Assembly (NCBI GenBank): GCA_023954375.1
Contig: JAMLIC010000001.1
Span: forward strand, 532,130-596,129
DNA from: Planctomycetota bacterium
Lineage (GTDB): Bacteria > Planctomycetota > J058
Length of the DNA stretch: 64,000 bases
Direction of reading: 5' to 3'
The position numbers were made by a program, and so were the translations under genes. Positions 42,311 through 50,695 of the stretch are shown here, in pieces (position 1 is the first letter of the stretch; each line of letters starts with the position of its first letter). The notes below the pieces were generated by a model. It searched no databases. It was given only the letters and a program-made list of their open reading frames with translations, and had not been told where the DNA came from.

Positions 42311-44212
42311 ATGCGCGCGCGTCCCCTGACGATCTGCCTCGCGTCCTTCACCGCCGCCCTCGTCGCGGCCACGTCCGGCTGCGGCGGCAGCGGCAGCAGC
42401 GGCGGCCCGAACCGCTCCACGGCGGCGGCCGTCAGCACGGCCACGCCGGGGAGCACGACCTCCGGGTCGACGGCGACCACCAGCAGCACCACCACCGCGG
42501 GCAGCACGACCACCGTCCCCGGCGGCGCGACCGGGCCGGCCTCGGGCCCGCCGCTGATCACGCTCACCTCGCCCGCGCGCGGCCTGCACACGACGCAGAC
42601 GGGCGTCGTCGTCGAGGGCACCGTCCTCCACCAGGCCGGCGTCGCCTACTTCATCATCAACGGGCAGCCGGTCCTCCCCGGCGCCGGCGGCGCCTTCCAG
42701 CACCCGGTCACGCTCGCGCCCGGCCTGAACGTGATCGAGCTCGAGGCGGCCAGCACCCGCGGCGAGCGCGCGCGCACCGTGGTGCCCGTCGTCGCCGGCG
42801 CGTTCCTGCCCGAGGCGAGCCCCGTCACCGACGCCCTGGCCGTGCGCCTCAACCGCCCGGCCTTCGACGCGATCGAGCGGGTCGCCGCCCAGCAGCTCGG
42901 CGGCGTGAACCTCGCGCAGATGATCATGGCGCAGAACCCGCTCTTCTCGGCGAGCAACTTCTTCGGCAGCCTGGACGTCAACGCCACGAGCGCGACGTTC
43001 GGCACGCCGACGCTCGACCTCGACCCGCAGCAGGGCGGCCTCGGCGTGCGCTTCGAGCTGCCGTCGATCCGCGTGCGGGTCCGCTGCGAGGTGCGCGTCT
43101 TCGGGGCGATCCCGGTGAACACGAACATCGACGTGACCGCCGACCGCGCGGTCCTCACCGCGCGCGCCGTGGTCAACGTCGCGCCGGGCGGCGTGGTCAC
43201 GACGACGCTCCAGAACGTGGTCGTCAGCCTGACGAACTTCCGCTTCGACGTGAGCCTGATCCCGGGCACCTTCCTGGAGGACCTCGCCCGCGACGCCGTG
43301 CGCCGCATGATCGAGGACCAGGTCCGCCGCCAGGTCGAGCAGGTCGTCCCGCAGGAGGTCAACCGCGCGATCGCCGGCGCCAACGGCCCGGTCACCCAGA
43401 CGGTCATGGGCCGCCAGGTCACCGTGCACATGATCCCGAAGGCGGTCGTCTTCGACGCCCAGGGCTGCTCGGTCCTGTGCGACGGCGACACGCGCATGAC
43501 GCCGTTCCCGGGCCTGCCGACCACGCCGGGCTCGCTCACGACGCCGGGCGCGCCGCCGACCCACCCGACGACCCAGGCCGTGCACCTGTCGGTCAACGAC
43601 GACCTGCTGAACCGCGTCGGCCACGCGGTCTGGCGCGGCGGGCTCATGAACCTGCTGATCGACCAGGCGGCGGCGCAGCAGCTCGGCCTCCCGGCCTGGC
43701 TGCCGATGGACGCCTTCATGCTGCAGGTCTTCTTCCCGCAGCTGATCGGCCGCGTGAACCCGCTCGACCCGCTCGAGCTCGAGGTGACGTCGGCGACCCC
43801 GGCGCTGTTCAGGACGCTGCCCGCCGGGCAGGGCCTGCTCGAGGCCGGCGTCGGCGACCTGACCGTGTCGATCTACGTGGCCCCGGCCGGGCGCCCGCGC
43901 GAGCTCGTCCTGCGCGCCGGCACGCAGGTGCGCGTGGGCGTGGCGCCCAGCATGGTGGGCTCGACCCTTCGCGTCGACGTCGTCGGCCGCCCGACGATCC
44001 GCACCGACGTGTTCGAGACGCCGATCGCGGCGATCGACGAGATCGCCGTGGAGACGTTCTTCGACTTCATCCTCCCGCCCGTGATCCAGCTCCTGCCCAT
44101 GGCGTTCAACGGCTTCCCGCTGCCGGTCTACCCGGGGATCAACCCGTCGAACGTCCAGGCCGTCCCCGACGGCCCGCAGGGCGACTTCGTCACGATCCGC
44201 GGCGACCTGTAG
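42311..44212 (+). CDS. Large lipoprotein with Ig-like and possible lipid-binding (TULIP/BPI-like) domains
   Basis: 633 residues. A lipoprotein signal peptide (AALVAATSGC) is followed by a Ser/Thr/Gly tether of ~50 residues and an Ig-like module at ~80-165 (PPLITLTSPARGLHTTQTG, VVVEGTVLHQAGVAYFIING, LAPGLNVIELEAAS). The rest has two long beta-rich halves separated by an amphipathic helix region (ARDAVRRMIEDQVRRQVEQV). Segments such as SLDVNATSATFGTPTLDLD and GGLGVRFELPSIRVRVRCEV resemble the barrel strands of BPI/TULIP lipid-binding proteins, and a second similar half begins at AVHLSVNDDLLNRVGHAVW. That assignment is by eye and tentative. It ends 3 bp before the convergent STN-like gene. Confidence 0.7.
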   Translation: MRARPLTICLASFTAALVAATSGCGGSGSSGGPNRSTAAAVSTATPGSTTSGSTATTSSTTTAGSTTTVPGGATGPASGPPLITLTSPARGLHTTQTGVVVEGTVLHQAGVAYFIINGQPVLPGAGGAFQHPVTLAPGLNVIELEAASTRGERARTVVPVVAGAFLPEASPVTDALAVRLNRPAFDAIERVAAQQLGGVNLAQMIMAQNPLFSASNFFGSLDVNATSATFGTPTLDLDPQQGGLGVRFELPSIRVRVRCEVRVFGAIPVNTNIDVTADRAVLTARAVVNVAPGGVVTTTLQNVVVSLTNFRFDVSLIPGTFLEDLARDAVRRMIEDQVRRQVEQVVPQEVNRAIAGANGPVTQTVMGRQVTVHMIPKAVVFDAQGCSVLCDGDTRMTPFPGLPTTPGSLTTPGAPPTHPTTQAVHLSVNDDLLNRVGHAVWRGGLMNLLIDQAAAQQLGLPAWLPMDAFMLQVFFPQLIGRVNPLDPLELEVTSATPALFRTLPAGQGLLEAGVGDLTVSIYVAPAGRPRELVLRAGTQVRVGVAPSMVGSTLRVDVVGRPTIRTDVFETPIAAIDEIAVETFFDFILPPVIQLLPMAFNGFPLPVYPGINPSNVQAVPDGPQGDFVTIRGDL

Positions 44213-44215
44213 CGG

Positions 44216-45538
44216 TCAGCGTCCGAGCAGCGCCTGGCGCGCGGCGGCGCGCACGCCCGCGTCCGGGTCCTCCTCCGCGGCGAGCATGAGGGCCTCGAGC
44301 GCGCCCGGGGACGCGCGGAGCGTCGCCAGGAGGCGCGCCGCGCCGACCCGGCGCGCGGGCGGCGCCTCGTCGTGGGCCAGCAACGCCTCGCGAGCCCCCT
44401 GGACGGCCTCGTGGACGAGGTCGCCCTCGAGCGCCGCGACGGCCCGGGCGGCGCCGGCGCGGACCTCCGGGTCCTCGTCCCAGCCGGCGGCCGCGCCCAG
44501 CGCCCACGCCGCCCGGGTCGTCAGCCGGGCGGGCGCCGCGGCGAGGGCCTGGACGACGCGGCGCCGGACCTCGACCTCCTTGACCTCCGGCCAGCGCCCG
44601 CGGGGGGGCGGGCCGTCGCGGGCCTCGAGCACGAGGCGCCCCTCGACCGCGCGCGCGGCGAGGCCGTCGCAGAAGGCGAGGAGGAGGTCGAGCGCCGCCT
44701 GGCCGCTCACCTCGCGCAGGCGCAGCGTCACGGAGACGCCCTCCTCCTCGGCGCGCGTGCGCGCCGACGGGGCGACCTCGAGCGGCAGGTCGGCCCCCCG
44801 GGCGAGGGCGGCCGCGGCCTCCTCGAGCGTGGCGTCGTCGAGGGACAGATCCAGCCGGGCCGCCGCCCAGCGGGCGCGCACCGGGGCCTCCTCCGGCGGC
44901 GGCGGGGCGGGGCCGGGCGCGTACTCGAGCGCGTCGGCGAGCGCGTCGGCGGCCTCCTCGGCGGCGTCGCGGTCGTCGCCCCGGAGCCGCGCGGCCCACG
45001 CCTCCACGGGCCGCCCCGCGAGCAGGTCGGCGGGCACGGTGCGGTCCTGGCCCAGGACCCGGTTGAGCAGGGGCTCGGAGGCGGTGGCGATCGCCGCCCC
45101 CCGGATCCCCTGCGCGTCGCGCACCTGCACCCGGAAGCAGGTGTAGCAGATCACGACCTCGACCCGCGCCGCGCCCTCGCCGGCGACGATCGCGTGGTGC
45201 GGCTCGAAGCACATGGCGAGCATCGCCCCGGCGGCCACGTCGGCGTAGAGGGCCTCGAGCACCGCCCGCCGGACCTCGCCCTCGAGCGGCACGCGCCGCC
45301 GCACCGGGTAGGCCTCCTCCTCCTCCCCGTCGCCCAGGCGCTCCTCGTCCGGGTCGGGCTCGCGCTCGCAGACGATCGCCAGCAGGTCGCAGCGCGCCGC
45401 CTCCCGGAGCGTCGCCAGGCCAGCCGGCGAGAAGAGGCGGCGGACGGCCGGGTGCTCCTCGCCGGCGATCGGCGGGTCCGCGGCGGCGACCGGCGTGACG
45501 AGGGCGAGCGCGACGAGGAGCGGCGCGGGGCGGGGCAT
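44216..45538 (-). CDS. Secreted protein with STN-like domain and HEAT repeats
   Basis: 440 residues. A signal peptide (LLVALALVTPVAA) precedes a ~215-residue region with three cysteines near each other (AMCFEPHH, VVICYTCFRVQV). Next comes an STN/secretin-N-like module at ~243-320 (LDLSLDDATLEEAAAALARG, VTLRLREVSGQAALDLLLAF). HEAT-like helical repeats follow at the C-terminus (RVGAARLLATLRASPGALEA, DPDAGVRAAARQALLG). STN-plus-HEAT combinations are frequent in Planctomycetota envelope proteins; molecular roles are unknown. GGAGGTGCC precedes the ATG. Same strand as, and 50 bp downstream of, the secreted protein at 45589. Confidence 0.75.
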   Translation of the reverse strand: MPRPAPLLVALALVTPVAAADPPIAGEEHPAVRRLFSPAGLATLREAARCDLLAIVCEREPDPDEERLGDGEEEEAYPVRRRVPLEGEVRRAVLEALYADVAAGAMLAMCFEPHHAIVAGEGAARVEVVICYTCFRVQVRDAQGIRGAAIATASEPLLNRVLGQDRTVPADLLAGRPVEAWAARLRGDDRDAAEEAADALADALEYAPGPAPPPPEEAPVRARWAAARLDLSLDDATLEEAAAALARGADLPLEVAPSARTRAEEEGVSVTLRLREVSGQAALDLLLAFCDGLAARAVEGRLVLEARDGPPPRGRWPEVKEVEVRRRVVQALAAAPARLTTRAAWALGAAAGWDEDPEVRAGAARAVAALEGDLVHEAVQGAREALLAHDEAPPARRVGAARLLATLRASPGALEALMLAAEEDPDAGVRAAARQALLGR

Positions 45539-45588
45539 GGCACCTCCGTGACGGACGCACCACGCTCGCGGCCGCCGCCCGGTTCCGG

Positions 45589-46209
45589 TCAGACCCGGAC
45601 CTTCTTCAGGAGCTTCACGAAGTCGCGCTTGAGCTGCGCGATCTTCTCGGCCGGGCCCTCGAGCGTGAACGTGAACACGTGGCCGTCCTCCGGGCGGTAG
45701 ACCACCGCCCGGACGATCGCGATCGCCCCGGCGTTCTCGTCGCGGCCCCGCGGGCGGCCGTGGACCTCGAACATCCAGCCCTCGCGGGCGCCGACGCGGG
45801 TCGCCCCCTGCGCCTCGAGCTTGCCGCCCTCGAGGGCGCCGACGAGCCCCTCGGCCATGGGGCGGGCCAGCTCGGCCGCCGCGGGTGGGGAGGTCCGGCG
45901 CACGTTGTCGGGGGTCGCGTGGACGAAGATGTTCGAGCGCGTCGATCCGTGCCACAGGCGCGCGCGCAGCGTCCGGTAGCCGCTCACGTCCTGGCGGGCC
46001 TGCTCGGCGCGGCGCTGCATGACCTCGAGGTTGATGAACATCCAGGAGTCGCTGGGCCGCTCGACGCGGAGCGGCGGCTCCTGGCAGTCGACGCGGTCCT
46101 GCCCCTCGAGGAAGGGGGGCTCGTCGTCCTGGGCGCCGGCGGGGAGGCCCGCGGCGAGGGCGAGGGCGAGGGCGGCGACCAGGCCGCCGAGGGTCCGTGG
46201 CTGCAGCAT
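45589..46209 (-). CDS. Secreted protein of unknown function
   Basis: 206 residues from ATG 46209, which gives a clean signal peptide (LGGLVAALALALAAGLPAGA). The mature domain (~175 residues) alternates strands and helices (SWMFINLEVMQRRAEQARQD, RARLWHGSTRSNIFVHATPD, GWMFEVHGRPRGRDENAGAI, GHVFTFTLEGPAEKIAQLKR) and resembles the general alpha/beta layout of PsbP/Mog1-like secreted domains. I do not assign a family. It is divergent from the ECF sigma gene. Confidence 0.65.
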   Translation of the reverse strand: MLQPRTLGGLVAALALALAAGLPAGAQDDEPPFLEGQDRVDCQEPPLRVERPSDSWMFINLEVMQRRAEQARQDVSGYRTLRARLWHGSTRSNIFVHATPDNVRRTSPPAAAELARPMAEGLVGALEGGKLEAQGATRVGAREGWMFEVHGRPRGRDENAGAIAIVRAVVYRPEDGHVFTFTLEGPAEKIAQLKRDFVKLLKKVRV

Positions 46210-46365
46210 GAGCCGGATGTTCCGCCTCCGGCCCCGCCATGCAAGGGGGCCACGTAACCGTTGGCGCCTCAAGGTGCCCCTGGCCCTTTACGGGGCGCGG
46301 GCCGGGCCTTCGAATCGAGCGCCCACCCGGGCGGTCCAGGGGGCCGGAGAGCAGGGGCAGTCGCG

Positions 46366-46950
46366 GTGCACGACGAGGACGCGCTCCTGGCGCGCGCGCG
46401 GGCGGGGGACCGGGAGGCGTTCGCGGCGCTGGCCGCGGCGCACCGGGAGGCCGTGTACCGCGCGGCGTGGTGGATCCTGAGGGACCAGGACGACGCGCTC
46501 GACGTGACCCAGGAGGCGCTCTTGCGGGCGTTCCGCTTCCTGCCCGGCTTCGACGGGCGGGCCTCGTTCCGCACCTGGGCGCGGCGGATCGCCACGAACG
46601 TGGCGCTCGACCGCCAGGCGCGGCGGCGGCGCGACCGCGCCGACGCCCTGCCGGAGGAGGACCTCGTGAGCGACCCGCGCGCCGAGGAGGTGGGCCACGA
46701 CCTCGAGCGCGAGGAGCGGCGGCGCCTCGTGCGCGAGGCGATCGAGACCCTGCCGCCGGCGCAGCGGGCGGCGGTCGTCCTGCGCGACGTCGAGGGGCTG
46801 AGCTACGAGGAGATCGCGGGCGCGCTGGAGATCCCGCGCGGGACGGTCATGTCGCGCCTGTTCTACGGCCGGGCCACGCTGAAGAAGCGCCTCGCCTGGC
46901 TGTTCGGCGGCGAGCCCGCGCGCGCGGGCGAGCAGGAGGACGCGGCGTGA
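46366..46950 (+). CDS. ECF-type RNA polymerase sigma factor
   Basis: 194 residues from GTG 46366. Region 2: AGDREAFAALAAAHREAVYR, DVTQEALLRAFRFLPGFDGR and FRTWARRIATNVALD. Region 4: LPPAQRAAVVLRDVEGLSYE, then EIAGALEIPRGTVMSRLFYG. Its stop overlaps the GTG of the anti-sigma gene (GTGA), the usual arrangement for a sigma/anti-sigma pair. Targets are not identifiable; genes in the same operon encode envelope proteins. Confidence 0.95.
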   Translation: MHDEDALLARARAGDREAFAALAAAHREAVYRAAWWILRDQDDALDVTQEALLRAFRFLPGFDGRASFRTWARRIATNVALDRQARRRRDRADALPEEDLVSDPRAEEVGHDLEREERRRLVREAIETLPPAQRAAVVLRDVEGLSYEEIAGALEIPRGTVMSRLFYGRATLKKRLAWLFGGEPARAGEQEDAA

Positions 46951-49229
46951 CCCCGGCGTGCGAGCGGCTGCGCCCCGCGGTCGAGGCGCTCTCGGAGGGC
47001 GACGACCTGGGCGACCCGGCGCTCCTGGCCGAGGCGGGCGCGCACCTCGAGGCGTGCGCCGCCTGCCAGGAGGCGGCCGAGGCGACCGGCGCCCTGCGCC
47101 GGGCGCTCGACGACGTCGTGCCCCTCCCGCCGCCCGACGTGTGGCGCGTGTTCCAGGACGACCTCGCCCAGCGCCTCGCGGACGTCGCGCCGGAGCGGCG
47201 GGGCCTCCTCGTGCGCCTGCCGTGGGCGGCGCCGCTCCTGGCCCTGGCGGCCGGCCTCCTCGTGAGCCTGGGGGCCCTGGCGCTCCAGGCGGTCGAGCCG
47301 CGCGTGATCCTCGGCGCCCGCGGGCGCCTGCCCCTGCACTCGCTCGAGCACCGCGACCCGACCTGGGCCCCGGGGGGCCGGAGCCCCGCGGTCGACCTCG
47401 CGGCGGTGGACGGCGTCGACGCGGCGGCGCGGGCGCTGTCGCCCGACGCCCTGGCCGCGCTGCACGCCTTCGGCCTCGTGCAGGTGCCGTCGGGCAGCGA
47501 CCGGCTGGCCGACCTCTACCCGCTCGAGCCGCGCCCGGGCGACCTGCCGCCGGTGGCCACGGCCGACGCCTCGCTCCTCCTCTCGGGCGCGGTCGCCGCG
47601 CGCGCGGCGCTGGCGCTCGAGGTCGAGGTGCTGGCGCCGGGGCTGCGCGACCTCCTGGCGCACGCGCTGGTCGAGCTGCGCAGCCTCGAGGTGGGGACGC
47701 GCGACGCCGCCGCGAAGCGGGCCGCGCGCCGGGCGCGCGAGCTCCTCGGCGTCGCGGCGGTCCTCGCCGGCGTCGACCCGCGCCTGCCGCCCGACGCGCG
47801 GGCGCGCGTCGACGCCGAGGTCGAGCGCCTGCTCGCGGGCGCGGCCTACGCGTCGCCGCTCCTCGGGCGCGAGGTCGACGGGCGCGCGCTCGCCCCGCGC
47901 GGGCTCTTCGCGCCGGCCCCGGAGCTGCACGGCCACGCCCGGGCGGTGGCCTGGCTGGGGCTGGCCTGGCTGCCGCTCGACGCGGCGCGCCCCGACGACG
48001 TGCGCGCGGCCGGCCTGGTCGCGCTGGCGCTGGCCGCAGGCCGCGGCGAGCGGCGCACCGCCCTCGACCTCCAGGCGCGCCTCGAGGCGGCGGTCGAGGT
48101 GCTCCACGGCCCGCCCGACGACCTCACGCCGCTCGACCTCGTCGAGGTCCTGCGGCAGGGGCTCGGCGCGAGCGAGGTGACGCCCGCGGCGCTGGCGGCG
48201 CCCGGCGCCGTCGAGCGCGTCGTCGAGCGCGCCGCGGTCGTGGCCGCCGCCCGGCAGGCCGGCCGCGTCGGCCCGGCCGGGGCGCCCGTCTTCCGCCTGC
48301 TCGGCGGCGCGCGCACCCTCGAGGGCGCGGCCCTCACGCGCCTCTCGGCCCCGGCCCTGCCGGCGCGGCCGGCGCCCACGTCGGTCGACCTGCTGGTGGT
48401 CCTCGGCGCGCCGCGCGCGCGGACCGTCGTCTCGGCCATGGGGCTCGACGCGCCCGGCTACGACGCGGCGGCCGACGCCCTGGCCGACGAGGCCCGCGCC
48501 TGGACCGACGCCGCGCGCCCGGTCCCGGCGCGCGCCTCGCTCGAGCAGGCGCGCCTGTGGGCCGCGGCGGCGCTGCTCGAGCGGCAGGCGGACGCCCTGC
48601 CCGCGGCCCCGGGCCGCTACGCCGACCGCCTGCTGCTCGCGGCCCTGGCGGCGCTGAACGCGCCCGAGCCCTGGCCGCCCGCGCCCGGCGCCGGGGCGGG
48701 TGAAGGCCCGATCCCGCTGGTCGAGCCCCTGCCGCGGCTGCACGCGCGCCTCGCGTTCACGGCCGAGCGGCTGGCGCAGGTCCTCGACGACCTCGCGCCG
48801 CCCGGCCCGTGCCCGGCCCTCGCGCGCGCCGTCGCCGACCTGCGGCGCGTGGCGCGCCTCGAGGCGGCCCTGCGCGACGCGTCGCTCGCGGCGCTCGAGG
48901 CGCGCGCGCCGGCGCCGGCGACCGTCGAGGCCCTGCGCGACTTCGCGCCGACCGTCCACACGCTCGGCCCGGCGCGGGCGGCCTCGGCCGAGGACGTGTT
49001 CGTCGAGCGGGCTCCAGGCGGGCAGGCGCGCGTGCTGCACCGGGTCGTCCACGCGCTCGACCGGCTGCTCCTCGTCGTCGTCGACCCGGCCACCGGCCGG
49101 CCGACGCTGGCGGCCGGGGCCGCGCTGGCCGCGAGCGAGCGCTGGACGGACGGCGCGCGGCTCGACCCGGCGCGCGCGCGCGAGGGGGCCCTCGACCCGC
49201 CGTGGGCGGAGCACGTGGTGAGGAGGTGA
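46947..49229 (+). CDS. Zinc-finger anti-sigma factor fused to a DUF3160-like extracytoplasmic domain
   Basis: 760 residues. The N-terminal ~50 residues contain the anti-sigma zinc-finger pattern H33-x3-C37-x2-C40 (HLEACAACQEA). One transmembrane segment lies at ~92-113 (WAAPLLALAAGLLVSLGALA). The outer ~640 residues resemble DUF3160: LHAFGLVQVPSGSDRLADLY, then PPVATADASLLLSGAVAARA, where the family has an F-V-T-T-D-x-x-L-x-x-x-H motif; HARAVAWLGLAWLPLD; and VHALDRLLLVVVDPATGRP near the end. Normal anti-sigma factors are ~100-300 residues, so the fusion is unusual. The outer domain may sense the envelope signal that frees the sigma factor. Confidence 0.8.
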   Translation: MTPACERLRPAVEALSEGDDLGDPALLAEAGAHLEACAACQEAAEATGALRRALDDVVPLPPPDVWRVFQDDLAQRLADVAPERRGLLVRLPWAAPLLALAAGLLVSLGALALQAVEPRVILGARGRLPLHSLEHRDPTWAPGGRSPAVDLAAVDGVDAAARALSPDALAALHAFGLVQVPSGSDRLADLYPLEPRPGDLPPVATADASLLLSGAVAARAALALEVEVLAPGLRDLLAHALVELRSLEVGTRDAAAKRAARRARELLGVAAVLAGVDPRLPPDARARVDAEVERLLAGAAYASPLLGREVDGRALAPRGLFAPAPELHGHARAVAWLGLAWLPLDAARPDDVRAAGLVALALAAGRGERRTALDLQARLEAAVEVLHGPPDDLTPLDLVEVLRQGLGASEVTPAALAAPGAVERVVERAAVVAAARQAGRVGPAGAPVFRLLGGARTLEGAALTRLSAPALPARPAPTSVDLLVVLGAPRARTVVSAMGLDAPGYDAAADALADEARAWTDAARPVPARASLEQARLWAAAALLERQADALPAAPGRYADRLLLAALAALNAPEPWPPAPGAGAGEGPIPLVEPLPRLHARLAFTAERLAQVLDDLAPPGPCPALARAVADLRRVARLEAALRDASLAALEARAPAPATVEALRDFAPTVHTLGPARAASAEDVFVERAPGGQARVLHRVVHALDRLLLVVVDPATGRPTLAAGAALAASERWTDGARLDPARAREGALDPPWAEHVVRR

Positions 49230-49231
49230 GC

Positions 49232-49924
49232 GTGGCGTCGCGCGTGACGTGGTGGCGGCTGGGGCTCGGGGCGGGCGCGGGGGCGCTCCTGCTCGCGTCG
49301 CTCTCGGGGTGCGCCACGGCGGAGGCCGCGCCGCCCGGGCGCAGCGCCCGCGCGGCCGAGGAGCGGGTGGCCGACGCGGCGCCGCCGCGGCAGGCGGAGC
49401 CGCTGGCCGCGCCGTCCGATCCCTGGTCCGAGCGGGCCGAGGGCTGGCCGGGTCGGCCCGTCGAGGGGGCCGCGGAGGTGCGCCTCGACCTCCCGCCGGC
49501 GCGGCCGGCGCCGGTGCCGGCGGCCGAGCGGCCGCCCCTGCCCGAGCGCGCGCGCCTGGCCGTCGTGTGCGCGCGTGACGCCGTGCTGGTCCGGCCGGCG
49601 GAGGTGCTGCTCGACCTCGGGCGCGAGCTCGACGACCCGCGCCTCGCGCCCGTCGTCGGCCTCGGCCCGCTCCCGGCCGGCGTGACGCGCGTCGACCTCG
49701 CGGCGCTGGCCGACGAGGCCGACGCGCAGGGCTTCGACCTCCTGCTCGTCGACGCGCGGCAGGGCGCCGACCGCGGCGGCGTCCTCCTCCACGCGCTCAC
49801 CGGCGCCGTGCTCGGCGTGTTCGAGCCGCGCGCGGGCGGGCCGCTGACGGCGTCCGACGCCCGCCCGCCGGCGCCGGGCGACCTCGTCGAGCGCGTGGGT
49901 TCGGCCTACGCGCGGGCCAGGTAA
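49232..49924 (+). CDS. Lipoprotein, third gene of the sigma/anti-sigma operon
   Basis: 230 residues from GTG 49232, five bases after a perfect AGGAGG; a GTG at 49226 overlaps the previous stop but lacks that spacing. The lipobox is LLLASLSGC. After a Pro/Ala-rich linker comes a compact alpha/beta domain (LPERARLAVVCARDAVLVRP, GVTRVDLAALADEADAQGFD, LLLVDARQGADRGGVLLHAL) and LTGAVLGVFEPRAGG. No family is recognised. The operon position suggests a function in the envelope response controlled by the sigma factor. Confidence 0.75.
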   Translation: MASRVTWWRLGLGAGAGALLLASLSGCATAEAAPPGRSARAAEERVADAAPPRQAEPLAAPSDPWSERAEGWPGRPVEGAAEVRLDLPPARPAPVPAAERPPLPERARLAVVCARDAVLVRPAEVLLDLGRELDDPRLAPVVGLGPLPAGVTRVDLAALADEADAQGFDLLLVDARQGADRGGVLLHALTGAVLGVFEPRAGGPLTASDARPPAPGDLVERVGSAYARAR

Positions 49925-49939
49925 AGCCTGGTAGCCAGT

Positions 49940-49954
49940 TCAGGCTTCGCCTGA
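49940..49954 (+). terminator. Short hairpin after the sigma operon
   Basis: TCAGGC-TTC-GCCTGA, 15 bp past the stop at 49924. The stem is short and there is no T-tract, so the terminator assignment is weak. Confidence 0.25.
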
Positions 49955-50081
49955 GGGCCGCGCTGCAACTGCTGACGCTGCGGCGCGCCGACGAGGCCCC
50001 CTGCGGTCGGCCGGCGGGATCGGTGAGCACCGTGCGCGCGAGCCGGTGGCGTCGCGAGGTCGAGGCTGCCATGTTCCGACC

Positions 50082-50618
50082 GTGACGCGAAGGCTCTCGA
50101 GGCGCGCGCCGGTCGTCCACGCGGTCGCAGCGGTGATCCCCGCGGCCGTCGCGCTCGGCGCCCTGGTCATGGCGGAGCCCGACGACGTTCGAGACGCGCG
50201 TCGCCACGTGCCGGTGGACCTCCCCGCCGCGCTGATCGTGTCCTCGACGCCGCCCTCGACCCCGGTGATCGAGGGCCCCCGGCCGCTTCCCCCGGCGCTG
50301 GCCGCGGTGGCGCTCGACCGTCGCGCGGCGACCGCGTCGTCCGAGGAGCTCTCGGCGATCGTCGCGGGCTCCGAGCACGCGCCCGGCGAGCGCTACGTGG
50401 CGCTCCGCCGGCTCGAGACCCTCTCGCCGGCGACCGCCGTCGCCGAGGCGGAGCGCGTGGCCATGACCCACGGCGCAGCGGACGACCCGTGGATCGCCCT
50501 CAACGCGCTGAGCACGCTCGCGCGACTCCCCGAGGGACGCGCGGCGCTCGCGCGCTGCGCCGAGGCGGCGCCGTCTCCGCGCGTGCGCGAGGCCGCCACG
50601 CGCCTCGCCCGACGGTGA
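50082..50618 (+). CDS. Small HEAT-like protein with N-terminal membrane segment
   Basis: 178 residues from GTG 50082 (ATG 50046 also in frame). A basic N-terminus precedes a hydrophobic segment (VVHAVAAVIPAAVALGALVM). The C-terminal half has helical HEAT-like repeats (RYVALRRLETLSPATAVAEA, PWIALNALSTLARLPEGRAA). It is probably an exported or membrane-anchored scaffold. It stands alone, ending 77 bp before the giant YD-repeat gene; no specific role is evident. Confidence 0.65.
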   Translation: MTRRLSRRAPVVHAVAAVIPAAVALGALVMAEPDDVRDARRHVPVDLPAALIVSSTPPSTPVIEGPRPLPPALAAVALDRRAATASSEELSAIVAGSEHAPGERYVALRRLETLSPATAVAEAERVAMTHGAADDPWIALNALSTLARLPEGRAALARCAEAAPSPRVREAATRLARR

Positions 50619-50650
50619 GCGGCAGCAAAAACTTACGGTCGACTTGTAAA

Positions 50651-50656
50651 TAGACT
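50651..50656 (+). promoter_or_regulatory. AT-rich promoter candidate before the giant YD-repeat gene
   Basis: The spacer 50620-50660 is strikingly AT-rich for this genome (GCAAAAACTTACGG, TTGTAAATAGACT). TAGACT would be a -10 about 40 bp before the ATG. A GGGGGGA ribosome site directly precedes the start codon. Confidence 0.3.
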
Positions 50657-50695
50657 CCAGGTCGGCCATGGTGAGGCGCCGATCGGGGGGATCGC

